A DNA stretch of 64,000 bases, taken from contig MOWL01000068.1 in assembly GCA_002110485.1 (NCBI GenBank), forward strand, positions 248,001 through 312,000, written 5' to 3'. Both the position numbers and the translations under genes were made by a program. The DNA comes from Emergomyces orientalis (taxonomy: Eukaryota; Ascomycota; Eurotiomycetes; Onygenales; Ajellomycetaceae). This document shows, piece by piece, positions 24,502-33,689 of this stretch (positions are counted from its first letter, which is position 1; each line of letters begins with the position of its first letter). A model generated the notes under the pieces. It was not told the origin of the DNA and did not search any database. It saw only the letters and a list, made by a program, of their open reading frames with translations.

Positions 24502-25458
24502 TCACTCGAAGCCACAAGACAACGCCCGCACTAGCATCTGTAATCGATATCTGTCTACACCAACCAGCCGTACTAGTTCCTCGCCTGCGTCATACCACAA
24601 CAGCCCGTCGGCGACAATGACCGCCCCAGCAAATTCCACAGGTCGGAAGTAGAGCGAGAAATCAATGATGCCAAGAACTTGTTCCTCTTGTTCCTCATCT
24701 TTTATTTTCTCAGCGGAATATTCACTGTTGTGATTCGTAAAAAGCACATTCCCTGCCAAATCTCCGTGAACAAGCTGTGACACGGTCTTCGTCATATCCA
24801 TGGGTTCACGTGGGGATATAAGTTGGCGGAAAATATCCTTATAAGCCTTTTCCATGATAACTGATACACCACCTGTATTGTAAGTACGGACATTAACATT
24901 AACGTCCTCCCCTGCCTCCTCCATTTCCCATGCTACTCGATCCGCCTTCGCCCACCTATTATCCCTTTGGCGCATGAAAGGTGGTTCCTCGACATGCCGC
25001 ACCCTACCAAATAACTCTCGTAGATCCCTATGTAAAACTCTCAAGGCATGTAATATCTCTCCCCATCGACCAGCTCCTGGATCAGGTCTGCCAGGGATAA
25101 CCCGTGCCGCCGTCCAGGTATCATCAACAACGTATCTGGTGGCTCCGGTGTCTTCACCATCGCTATCATTGACAGCAGCGGCAGTATGAGTAGTGACAGC
25201 TAACGGTTCTGCGACTTGATACTCCCGCGTTTCTTTTTGCCTTTTCCTCTTTGTCTGGAGATTATATAACTGATGCTGGATTGCAGTGGCGTGCTCGGCC
25301 TCTGTGGCGTCCTGGATGCGTTTTAGTACTACATTGGAATGTGGCAGGAGGATGCTGTTTCCCTGGCCGCCGGGGAGAAGTTGGGCGGTTTTACTACTCT
25401 GAACAGGGAGGTTGAAGGAGCAGAGTACACGTGGGGATAGGGGCAGGGTGTTCATCAT
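24502..25458 (-). CDS. APH/protein-kinase-fold phosphotransferase-like protein
   Basis: Single-exon 318 aa frame. Seen: glycine-rich LPGGQGNSIL (28-37) followed by NVVLKRI (42-48), resembling a nucleotide-binding loop and lysine strand; a catalytic-loop-like VHGDLAGNVLF (230-240) with HGD and Asn; and GIIDFSLYFRP (263-273) in place of the metal-binding D-F/W-E segment, followed by a hydrophobic AVIVADGLLWY. This arrangement matches the uncharacterised TIGR02569-like aminoglycoside-phosphotransferase-fold family found in actinobacteria and fungi (recalled, not searched). Substrate unknown. Two ATGs in tandem (25458, 25455) make the start ambiguous by one residue. The stop comes soon after MLVRAL; the +1 frame stays open beyond it, so a 3' intron or a frameshift shortening the C-terminus is possible. 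Confidence 0.75.
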   Translation of the reverse strand: MMNTLPLSPRVLCSFNLPVQSSKTAQLLPGGQGNSILLPHSNVVLKRIQDATEAEHATAIQHQLYNLQTKRKRQKETREYQVAEPLAVTTHTAAAVNDSDGEDTGATRYVVDDTWTAARVIPGRPDPGAGRWGEILHALRVLHRDLRELFGRVRHVEEPPFMRQRDNRWAKADRVAWEMEEAGEDVNVNVRTYNTGGVSVIMEKAYKDIFRQLISPREPMDMTKTVSQLVHGDLAGNVLFTNHNSEYSAEKIKDEEQEEQVLGIIDFSLYFRPVEFAGAVIVADGLLWYDAGEELVRLVGVDRYRLQMLVRALSCGFE

Positions 25459-26430
25459 CTTCGGTTATTTCTCGTGGAATGTCAGGAATAGGAGGATTTG
25501 CCAGCTCAATTGGCGCTGAATGAGGATATTTGAGAGACAGATAGCGTCCTCACATTTTGTATTAATAATAAAACTGGGTAGCAGGATGAACCTTGGAAGT
25601 TATTGCGGCTCTCTTTCCAAGGATCGGGGGGCGTTTTGGGTATAGTCGCCCACAGGCTATTCCGCAATCATTCTTACTTGGGGGGAAATTTGTAGACTTA
25701 CGTGAATAGAGAGTCCTGATAACTTTTGGCCCAACTGATTGTGATGCCGTAGAACCTACCTGCGTGAACAAAATTATATCATACTTCTACATCTACAAAA
25801 GTATGTTTATATCGTTCCAGACCTTCCGCGACAACAGTTTCCCTTTCCCTCATGTCGTACAGTCACATCTGTACGCAAATGGGCAGTATAAAGGTTAGGA
25901 GAATTGAAATGAAGAAGTATTGCTGGTTCCGAGAAGTGAACTTCCATGAGAGATCAATTTTGTGGCCTCAGTAACATAGCGTCGGGCGGTCTGACTCACA
26001 CACCCCAAGTGGTGGCCGGCTCTTGTACTGTACAGAATGTTAGTTAAAAGATCCCGAGACCAGCGAGACGTCAGGCGGCATGCCGGTTGTCAATCAATCA
26101 CGTGATTGGTGAAATTCGCTTCGGAGAGACCGATGCGAAGTACAGAACGGAGCATTCTATACCATTATTGGCTTTATGGGTGGGTAGTCTGTATGTTCTG
26201 GGGCTTCTTGGTACTTAATTTGCTGATGATTATGGCAGCAGAGTCAGATATTGAGTATGAATACTCGTTGACCACCTCAATGACAACTGAATTGTCTTGC
26301 GAATAAAGCAAATAGCCTCCTGGGGTTTCTGAGGCGTACAAAGCAGAGGTGGATGACAATTGTAAATTAACTTAAGTAAAAAGTGGAAGGGAAAAGGTTA
26401 AGAGACGAAACAAAAATAGAAAAATAATTA
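25459..26430. other. Intergenic region upstream of the APH-fold gene
   Basis: No gene called. One copy of the word GTACTGTAC at 26025-26033. The left tRNA-Lys lies just beyond. Confidence 0.6.
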
Positions 26431-26502
26431 GCCCACGGCGAGGGTCGAACTCGCAGCCTTGCGGTTAAAAGCCGCACGCTCTGACCATTGAGCTACGTGG
26501 GC
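26431..26502 (-). tRNA. tRNA-Lys (anticodon TTT)
   Basis: 72 nt, intronless. Read on the minus strand: acceptor stem GCCCACG/CGTGGGC fully paired; D-arm GCTC..GAGC; anticodon stem TGCGG/CCGCA with loop CTTTTAA, anticodon TTT; T-arm GCGAG/CTCGC with TTCGACC. Internal promoter A box (TAGCTCAATGG) and B box (GTTCGACCC) are intact. It should decode AAA/AAG lysine codons. Confidence 0.97.
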
Positions 26503-27399
26503 TGATTGGATATCTGCTGACTTTGCGACGAGGAAATTATTCTCCCGCAGGGCCAGGTTAGCATGCTTGGCGTTCCCACCCACAACATCAGAGTGTTTAC
26601 GCTTTGTTCTCAACATCCTTTGAAAATCTTTCTCTTTCTGCTCACATTTAGATTCAGAAGTTCAGTATCTTTGTAACTAAATTATTTACTTTCAATGAGA
26701 ATTAAAAGAGCTATTGGCCTTGTATTAAACAATATTTATAATACATATCAGTGAACTATTCCCATATATATGGCAGCTTTTTGAGGTACAGATGGCCATA
26801 TTATAGAAGGTTTATATAAGAATCAAGAGCATTTGCTCCAACACACCGTTACCAACATAAAATAAAACAGCAAATCTGAATTAATTGAATCTTAAAGGCT
26901 ATCGAAGATATCGCCCCTATCAGATATAACAAAGCAAAGGCATGAAGAAAGAAGGCAAAGGACCGTCGATCATCCCGCCGTCGTGCATTATCTTTCTTAT
27001 CTTTATATTCATTTAAAAGATACTCTTTCCGTTGAGAAGCAAAACTCCCCGAATACCTCACTCTCTGACTGTTCCTGAATTTTTTTACAAACAGATCTAC
27101 CCACCGGACGCAAAAGAGGCTTTCACACCCGGAGGCCGACGGCTTTTGAGTATGTAGATATATATATATATATATTTATATGTATGTGTCTGCCATTTAT
27201 TTACATGACTGGGCATTTAGAAGTAAGAAAACTAATATAACAACATAGACAATCAACATTATGCCCCGTCAGCTTACATTCGTCTGCTGTGGGTGTATGG
27301 GTTTCGAACGAACGGAGTATCCCGAAAAGCCATCTAACATTTCGGGAGTTTTTCTATTGCCATATGTTAGTCCGTTTTCCTCGCAGGAGAAGAAGAAGC
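26503..27399. other. A+T-rich intergenic region
   Basis: No gene called. An AT dinucleotide stretch lies near 27150-27180. The + strand frame at 27261-27446 is the antisense of the secreted-protein second exon. Confidence 0.55.
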
Positions 27400-27813
27400 T
27401 TAACACATACTGCTGGAGCAACGGCTATCCGTGTAATATCCATTGACATAGCATGTCGTCCCGTATAAAGTTATTTGATCCCAGGTACTGCCAGTCATTA
27501 GTTTACATCTCTCTGTTTCCAAATTTTTTGCTAAACCTCACCAATAACCATTTATACATTGGCCCTTCTTGTAGCAGGCAAATGTGAGTTTGTCACCCCT
27601 TGTAAAGCCAAAGATGTTGCCCGCTTTCGTGGTCGGCCCGTATCGGCAGTTGACGTATTGGCCTTTGTTGAGATTGACAATTTTGCAGGTCTGTGCTGAT
27701 CGGCGCTTCTCCAGATGCATTTCAGGCTCTGCTACGGGGTTTGCCACGGGGACAGCTGCAGAGAGAAAAGGGAGGAGTCCGAGTAAAGTGACGAAAAGGT
27801 TGAAGAAATTCAT
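27400..27813 (-). CDS. Small secreted eight-cysteine protein, SH3-like fold suspected
   Basis: Two exons, 27813-27542 and 27487-27400, with a 54-nt intron (GTGAGG..CTGGCAG, CTAATGAC branch region), giving 119 aa. Seen: signal peptide MNFFNLFVTLLGLLPFLSA; a propeptide-like segment ending in a Kex2-type LEKR (about residues 35-38); then a mature domain of about 80 residues with eight cysteines, including VNCRYGPTTKAG, FACYKKGQCINGYCTWDQI and CYVNGYYTDSRC. The NCRYGP..G..F..G pattern resembles bacterial-type SH3 domains found in small secreted fungal proteins (family recalled; fold inferred). Without splicing, the frame stops after INGYW and four cysteines are lost. Function unknown; the size, processing site and cysteine content are those of an extracellular or effector-like protein. 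It sits in the inter-tRNA island. Confidence 0.85.
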
Positions 27814-30655
27814 TTTGATCGCAATTGGCTTATTGTTCAGAGAGTTGTTTCATTCGAGAGATGGAGTTCAGTGAAATGTCCTTTCACTTTATAGATCACG
27901 TTGTAGACGCCAGCAGGGATCTCAAACTCGTATTTAGCATCGCCCGCTTCTTCGTGTTGTTTGGAGGATGGTGTTTTCACAAATGGCTGAGTAGCGCGAT
28001 TCACATGATGTTGCATTTCGTATCCAAGTCCCCATTTTAGGCACTTCAATACTAGTATCGATGCCAGAAACTCTTGTTCATTTTGAAGCGGTTAAGCAGA
28101 GCCTAGCATGTATTTCCTGTGGTGATTTGATCGCGAATGAACGCATTCGGAATGCCTTCAATGATACCACAAGGTCGCGCTTAAAAATTAATGGTCTGCT
28201 GCGGAGTGGGTTGAAAGGTGCAAGAATTGGCAGGTCCAATATATTCATGAGCAGCAGGACACCGAAAGAATAGACAGGAGACCTCGGCTCACGCCAATAC
28301 TTACTCCTGGACCAGCCATTGGGAAGAAGGGGACATTTCATTTGAGCAAGATTGCGCAGGTCTTGTCCTCCAACTGTGAAACACTAGAAATGACTGGCAT
28401 GTGAGATTTGAACCTTTGTTGAGTAAATATTTCGCCGAAACCGGCCTGTAGAAGCTTAGCCGATGTTCCCCCATTCCCCACAGCCACAGGGCGGTGCCAT
28501 CATCTCCAGACTCTGGTCGATGAGCATAAATATGCAGCTAAATTTCCTCAGATTCCTACCGGATTATTTATTCACCACGGTCAATTTCATGGAGCCAGCC
28601 ACGAACAGAGCCCACCCCACCGGCACGACGCCAACATACAAAGGACGGCGCGCAACTTGTTCCCCCGAATCTCCGTCTTCATGGTAAAATTGTCAGCAGC
28701 CCTCCATGTCATATAGGCGCAGTGATTGTGCGTTCACCAAGGCAAAAGTTTAGGCGCGCGTGCAAGCATTTCCGCGGGGAAAGCCAGGCAGCGTATTGGG
28801 GTATCCAAAGAGCAACCCAAAGAGATCCTCGAAAGAAACAGTTGGAGATGATTTGGATCTCGAAGATGGCTGCGTTTCGTGGAGCCGTTCGTTTTCCATT
28901 GGGGTTGGGCTTGGAAACGCCAACACAGTGCTCGCAACGTTGTTTCGACCGAGGCGCATGGCTTTTTGACAATCCAGTTGCATTGATTGCACTGTGATTC
29001 AAACAGACACATGAATCCATTTCTTCTACGAAGCAAAGGTGACTTGGAGCAGATGCAAGGAGTTTCATGACAAAAAGGGCATATTCGGCCATGCTTGCCA
29101 CCGCACAGATGCCAGGCGAAATGATTTCTGTTGGCATTCTACCAGCGGACAAAGTGATTGTAAAATGCAAACAATCAAGCCTTTGTCGAGAAGAATCGGT
29201 GCCTGGTTTGCATCAGATTCGAATTTCGAAATAAAGTGTGTTTTCGGGGATGAGGTGGTGGAAAGGACTCGCTACTGTGCAACTATTTCGATAATCCCAT
29301 CCAGACCCTCTTGGAGATTGTGTGTTTGACTGCGAGATTTCATTTCTACGTTAAAGTTGCAAAAGCTATATTGGCCGTCATAGATAAAACTTCTTCCATC
29401 TGCATGATCAGCTATTTCTGTTTCTTCACCAAGAAACGTGGCACTCCATTGAACGAGAAAGAGAAAATAGAATATAAAGGGCGTTTCTCAACACATCAAC
29501 AATTCGGTGGTCAGCCGCTCAATCCCTGAGGTTGTACATAGGTAAGTGTAGAGTCCTTTTATTCCCGAATCCGATTCATTCTGCCTCTATACTTGGCTAG
29601 TATCCGTAAGCCCCCTGAAGAAGATTCCATTCTAATACAAATATTATTTCATGCATTGTCATTTTAATGACCAATGAAGACTTTTATATGAATTTTAATG
29701 AGAAGCATATAAAATTTGAATAGCTATTTAAGTTATCCATGGTTTCTGTTATCCGAGTCGTAACATGACTGACATACATAGTAACATGGGTTATAACGCC
29801 ACCCATCCCCCCCCCCCCCCTGGGCGGGGATAACTCTTAGTTAAAGTGCTTCCCATATAAAATGCTGAAACCTGAGTATGTCGATTACTCCTACTTCTTC
29901 AAAAAACAGCCCAACTGGCTCCACATTTTTGGGAATCCCTCAAATGGTTTTCGAATAAGAGCCTTACCCAGGATACGAATGTGATCAATTCAGTCCAAAT
30001 TCAGCAGATCCGGCAAAAGGAACAACAAATTCATTGATAGCGTTGTCTTCTGCCGACGCTTCCTCTAACGCGACTATGTACATGTACGTCCGTCCGCCAG
30101 AAGAGGGATGCCGTCTGAAAGTAACCCTTCGGCTGTCTTGTGTCTCTATTACATCGAATGGTTTTAGCTCAGTTGCAGGTCCCAATATCCATTCCCGTCG
30201 ATGCCCTGATGCAGTCTATTATTTTCGTATATCAAATGTCTCACATGTTATCGGGAGCTTAGCCGCCCAAGCCCAGACAATGATCGCGAGGGCAAGCAAC
30301 TTGTCCAGATTGCGTACGAGTTGCCCCATCGATTGAGAAATATGGCAACCCAAACATGCGCTGTGCCTGAACATCCAACCCAGCACAAAGGCATTATGCA
30401 GCTTGACCCCTATCACCGCCAATATTTGCTTTGAATATGCTTCGACAGGGTGAAGCAACAACCTGCCGTTTTATTGAAGTATCCCACTTGGTAAGACAAG
30501 GAGCAGTCAGTTACCATATAATTATTCAAATAGGCGCTAACCGGAATGGCCAACCGGCCCCGGTGGTTGGTACCAGGGTCATATTCACCTCGCATAGATG
30601 CTCCAGAAATGGGAGAGCACTATCAAATTCGATAGAAGGTGTTTTAAACTCTCCG
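27814..30655. other. Inter-tRNA island, no intact gene
   Basis: Short frames on both strands without complete family signatures. On the minus strand, 28078-28341 reads YWREPRSPVYSFGVLLL, faintly like a kinase subdomain IX, and 29985-30185 and 30219-30461 keep unbiased codon content; both could be relics. A run of C(14) or so occurs near 29808-29820. The mixture of short, non-repetitive frames suggests decayed coding sequence, but nothing can be reconstructed with confidence. Confidence 0.45.
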
Positions 30656-31445
30656 TTACCAGTTGCGGTGAATCATATTTATCAGCCCAGCAACGGCGGA
30701 TAACGGACTCAGCCCATTTATCAGTTGCGGTAATTTGCCGTTTAGAAGCATCACAATGACGTTGTTTTCTGAGGCCTCGGCCTCAGACCCATATGACACT
30801 CTCCACTCAATGATTTCATAGATTGCAGTGCTCAGAGTGAATAATACACACTTTATAGTGTCAATGTTGTGATTATGAGATCTGTCGAACCCAGCTGGGC
30901 AGTAGCAGAGCTCACATCCATACCAGGTAGAGGGGTATTCAGTCGTCAGCCTTGAGTCGGCAAAACCACCGAGCCTGATATGCCACTTATCAAGTAACAA
31001 AGCATGCTGTGCACTGAAATGTCGCCTTGAATGACACCACGCTGATGCATATGTGCCACGCCCTCAGCTGTTTAGGTCATTCTGTTGCATTGTTTACAAT
31101 AAATCTTGCAAGCTGCCATATTGGGCCCGCTCCAAGTGTATAGCCCAAACTTTGGGTGTCATGCTCATAATAACAGCTTCCTCAAGACCAAGGTAACTGA
31201 GAATGCAGTTGCGTTTTCCAAGAGCCTTGTAGATGTCTGCCTCCTTCTACACACCTGCATCACACACCTGCATCAGACTCTTCTGAATCCTTTCCCGGCC
31301 CCGGCACTTCTCAGCCCTGATACCAAACACTCCAGTCTTTCAGAACGGTCGGGCCGTCCTTCATCTTTCCAATCTCACTGTCACTTGCAACTGCATAGAC
31401 AATGCCATTAGTTGTCCGCTCTAGGATCTGGATTTCGCCCTCCAT
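30656..31445 (-). pseudogene. Degenerate small protein-kinase-like gene
   Basis: Read on the minus strand, pieces in order resemble a fungal protein kinase: a start MEGEIQILERTTNGIVYAV (glycine-poor P-loop) at 31445; EADIYKALGKRNCILSYLG; LERAQYGSLQDLL; AHMHQRGVIQGDISVHSML, corresponding to the HGDIS-x-HN catalytic loop; WHIRLGGFADSRL, corresponding to the KLGDFA/DFG segment; and STAIYEIIEWRVSYGSE, corresponding to the F-helix region. The pieces lie in different frames, with in-frame stops after WYQG, DAGV, QDLL and NDLNS and at least one frameshift inside the catalytic loop. The catalytic His and Asn positions read Gln and Ser, and the D of DFG reads Gly. Some breaks could be introns, but the lost catalytic residues argue for a dead copy. 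It probably came from an expanded kinase family. Confidence 0.75.
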
Positions 31446-31868
31446 AATCAATCATGGCACCATTTTTATTTTTATTTTTATTTTTATTTTCTTTGATGAT
31501 GAGAGTGGATAAGCTCCTGTTTTTCGTGAACGCGGGCTTATGCCAGAGAGAGAGCAAATAGAGAAAAATGATAAGTCATTGTCTACTGGAGATAAACAAA
31601 AGTTAATGCATCCCCGTTGACAAAATATATACCTTGGATTGGCGTTGCTGTTTGACTAACTGGATGGGTGCTGAAACTTCATCACATGACCAAATTTCTG
31701 GGTGGATTCTTTACACCACAACATGACAGGCTACAACGACCGCAACAAAACATCCGTATTTCCATCTCCCCTCTCTCTCCCCGGAATCTGTTATTTGTTA
31801 TTTGTTATTGCATGATTCCACCACCCGCATCAGCAATTGGCCCAGGTCAGTGACCCGTCAACCAATCA
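31446..31868. other. Short intergenic region with ATTTTT repeat
   Basis: Holds a TTTTTA-type repeat near 31462-31490 and otherwise no feature. Ends at the right-hand tRNA-Lys. Confidence 0.6.
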
Positions 31869-31940
31869 GCCTCCATAGCTCAATGGTCAGAGCGTGCGGC
31901 TTTTAACCGCAAGGTTCCGGGTTCGACCCCCGGTGGTGGC
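31869..31940 (+). tRNA. tRNA-Lys (anticodon TTT), second copy
   Basis: 72 nt, intronless, plus strand. The D-arm, anticodon arm (TGCGG-CTTTTAA-CCGCA, anticodon TTT) and variable region are identical over 39 nt to the tRNA at 26431-26502, while the T-stem is CCGGG/CCCGG. Acceptor stem GCCTCCA/TGGTGGC has one T-T mismatch at pair 4-69. A and B boxes are intact. Probably functional, but the mismatch lowers certainty. Confidence 0.88.
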
Positions 31941-33689
31941 TAAACGAAGGAATTTCGCTTGACTCTTTTGGGGGGGTGGGGTGTCATTGTGCTAGCGGTA
32001 TGCAGGCAATAATGAATGGTACAAACAAACCAAGCAGGGTATGGGTTCATCTTCGATGTCCAAAACTCGTATGGGGGGAAGAGCATCAAATTTTTTTATT
32101 AAAATTTTTGGCTTTCGTGTTCATCTTTCTTTTCAGTTGCCTGCTCTCTATTAATAGGTGTATCCTCATTGCAGAAAATTGGAGACGGTATATATATCCC
32201 CACATCCATAGTCATAGATATATAAGAAAGAAAATAGATTCTGATGTTTTGCTGGGGGAAGAATCGGATATTTATAGAAAGGGAACCCCCTTTTCCCTTG
32301 CAGATAAGCACTACTGCGCCCAAGATGTAACTTGACAGCGGGTAGGAAGAACGGGAACTGAAAACTGCGGTTTCTCGCTGTCAAAGTACTCCACAGAGAT
32401 TAGTAGATTGTCTGAAAGGAGTGTCCCTGAATAAAATGACGAATCCAAAGATATTTTTTTTCAGTTGGCCTCGTGTACTGCAGAAGTACGCTCTAACGTT
32501 AGTAGCGCATTTTCAGGAGGCAAAAATTCCAATGAGGACAAGACTCGAAATAGGGCAACTTTTTAGTTGCACCGCCACACCTGTCATGGCTGACATTGGC
32601 TGCAGGCGGTCTAAAAGTAACCTTAATATCGTCATTGATTTAGGGAAATCTGAGACCCGACTACGGAGTAGAGTCTCGGGCGCTTTTTTTTTGTTTTTTA
32701 AGCAAAAACTGAGAAGTGTCGTCATACTGAATATCTTGTTGTCATGATACCAAAAATTAAAAATTAAAAATTAAAAAATTATCCCCATCAGTTGTATGTA
32801 CTTATGTGTTATATTATCTCCCCCCCTTAGAAAGAGGGCTCGGCAGACAAGAAAGACCCAGCTGTGTGGGATATCATGCCCTAACTTAGGTATAGACCCT
32901 CGGTGGTACCCGGGGGCAATCCATGGTAGATTTGTATTTCGGCACTCCATAATTGGCTTGTGAGTGGTTCCCTGGGAATTAAGACCCATTTCTTCTAATT
33001 AATTTCGAGAATCTGAATCTTATTTTATTTTTCGTTTATGTGTGGGAATAGAAAAACAAAAGACATCCGATGGGTTTGAAGAGTAAGTAGATATACATTA
33101 CTCAAACAGGATTCAACAAGGAACGTGTACCCTTGGATGCGTGAATGCATACAAACCTGGGGCAAGCAAGACATTCCCAGTACTTCCCTCTGACTGATTG
33201 ATTACGTCGTTGCAGCCACAGGGTAATGTTAGCTGCGTCCTGCTCAGCCTCACCACCAATTTGCCCATCATTATCACCACCACCACCACCACCACCACCA
33301 CCACGATCATCGCCATCTCCAGCATCTTCCATCCTCACCACACAGGCCCCCCAACCAGCCTGAGAAGTCCGAATCTTAACCCCGAAACTCACTCCCCGCT
33401 AACTCTTGTTTGCCCCTGATTACTCCTGACTTCCAGAACCACCTGTCGGAATATATTGCTTCTTTGCTGCCTCGACTCCACTTTGGCATCCTCTCTTTTC
33501 CTTCGTCCTCCTCTCCCCGACATATATACACACATTTGGGCAAACGGCATATACCCCTGCAACCAAAACTACACATATTCCCCATATCATCCATCTATTG
33601 ACTTCTCGTTTTAATAACCTTTCCCGTGCCGCGGATACTAGGGGAGGTGTCGCGTGCCAGTCGAACTCCCGCCCCCTCCGTCCATCATC
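31941..33689. other. Intergenic region and promoter side of the patatin-like gene
   Basis: No gene called. Contains a TACGGAGTA word (32662-32670), an ATTAAAA repeat (about 32750-32778) and an ACC/CAC trinucleotide run (about 33277-33304). Pyrimidine-rich sequence from 33400 to 33690 is probably the promoter and leader of the next gene. Confidence 0.6.

Noticed and set aside
27261..27446. 61-codon + strand frame with cysteines
   Set aside because: It is the antisense of the second exon of the secreted cysteine-rich protein, whose spliced minus strand product is far more convincing.
28078..28341. Minus strand frame with YSFGVLLL resembling kinase subdomain IX
   Set aside because: Only one short resemblance without the other kinase landmarks in order; mentioned in the island description but not called a gene.
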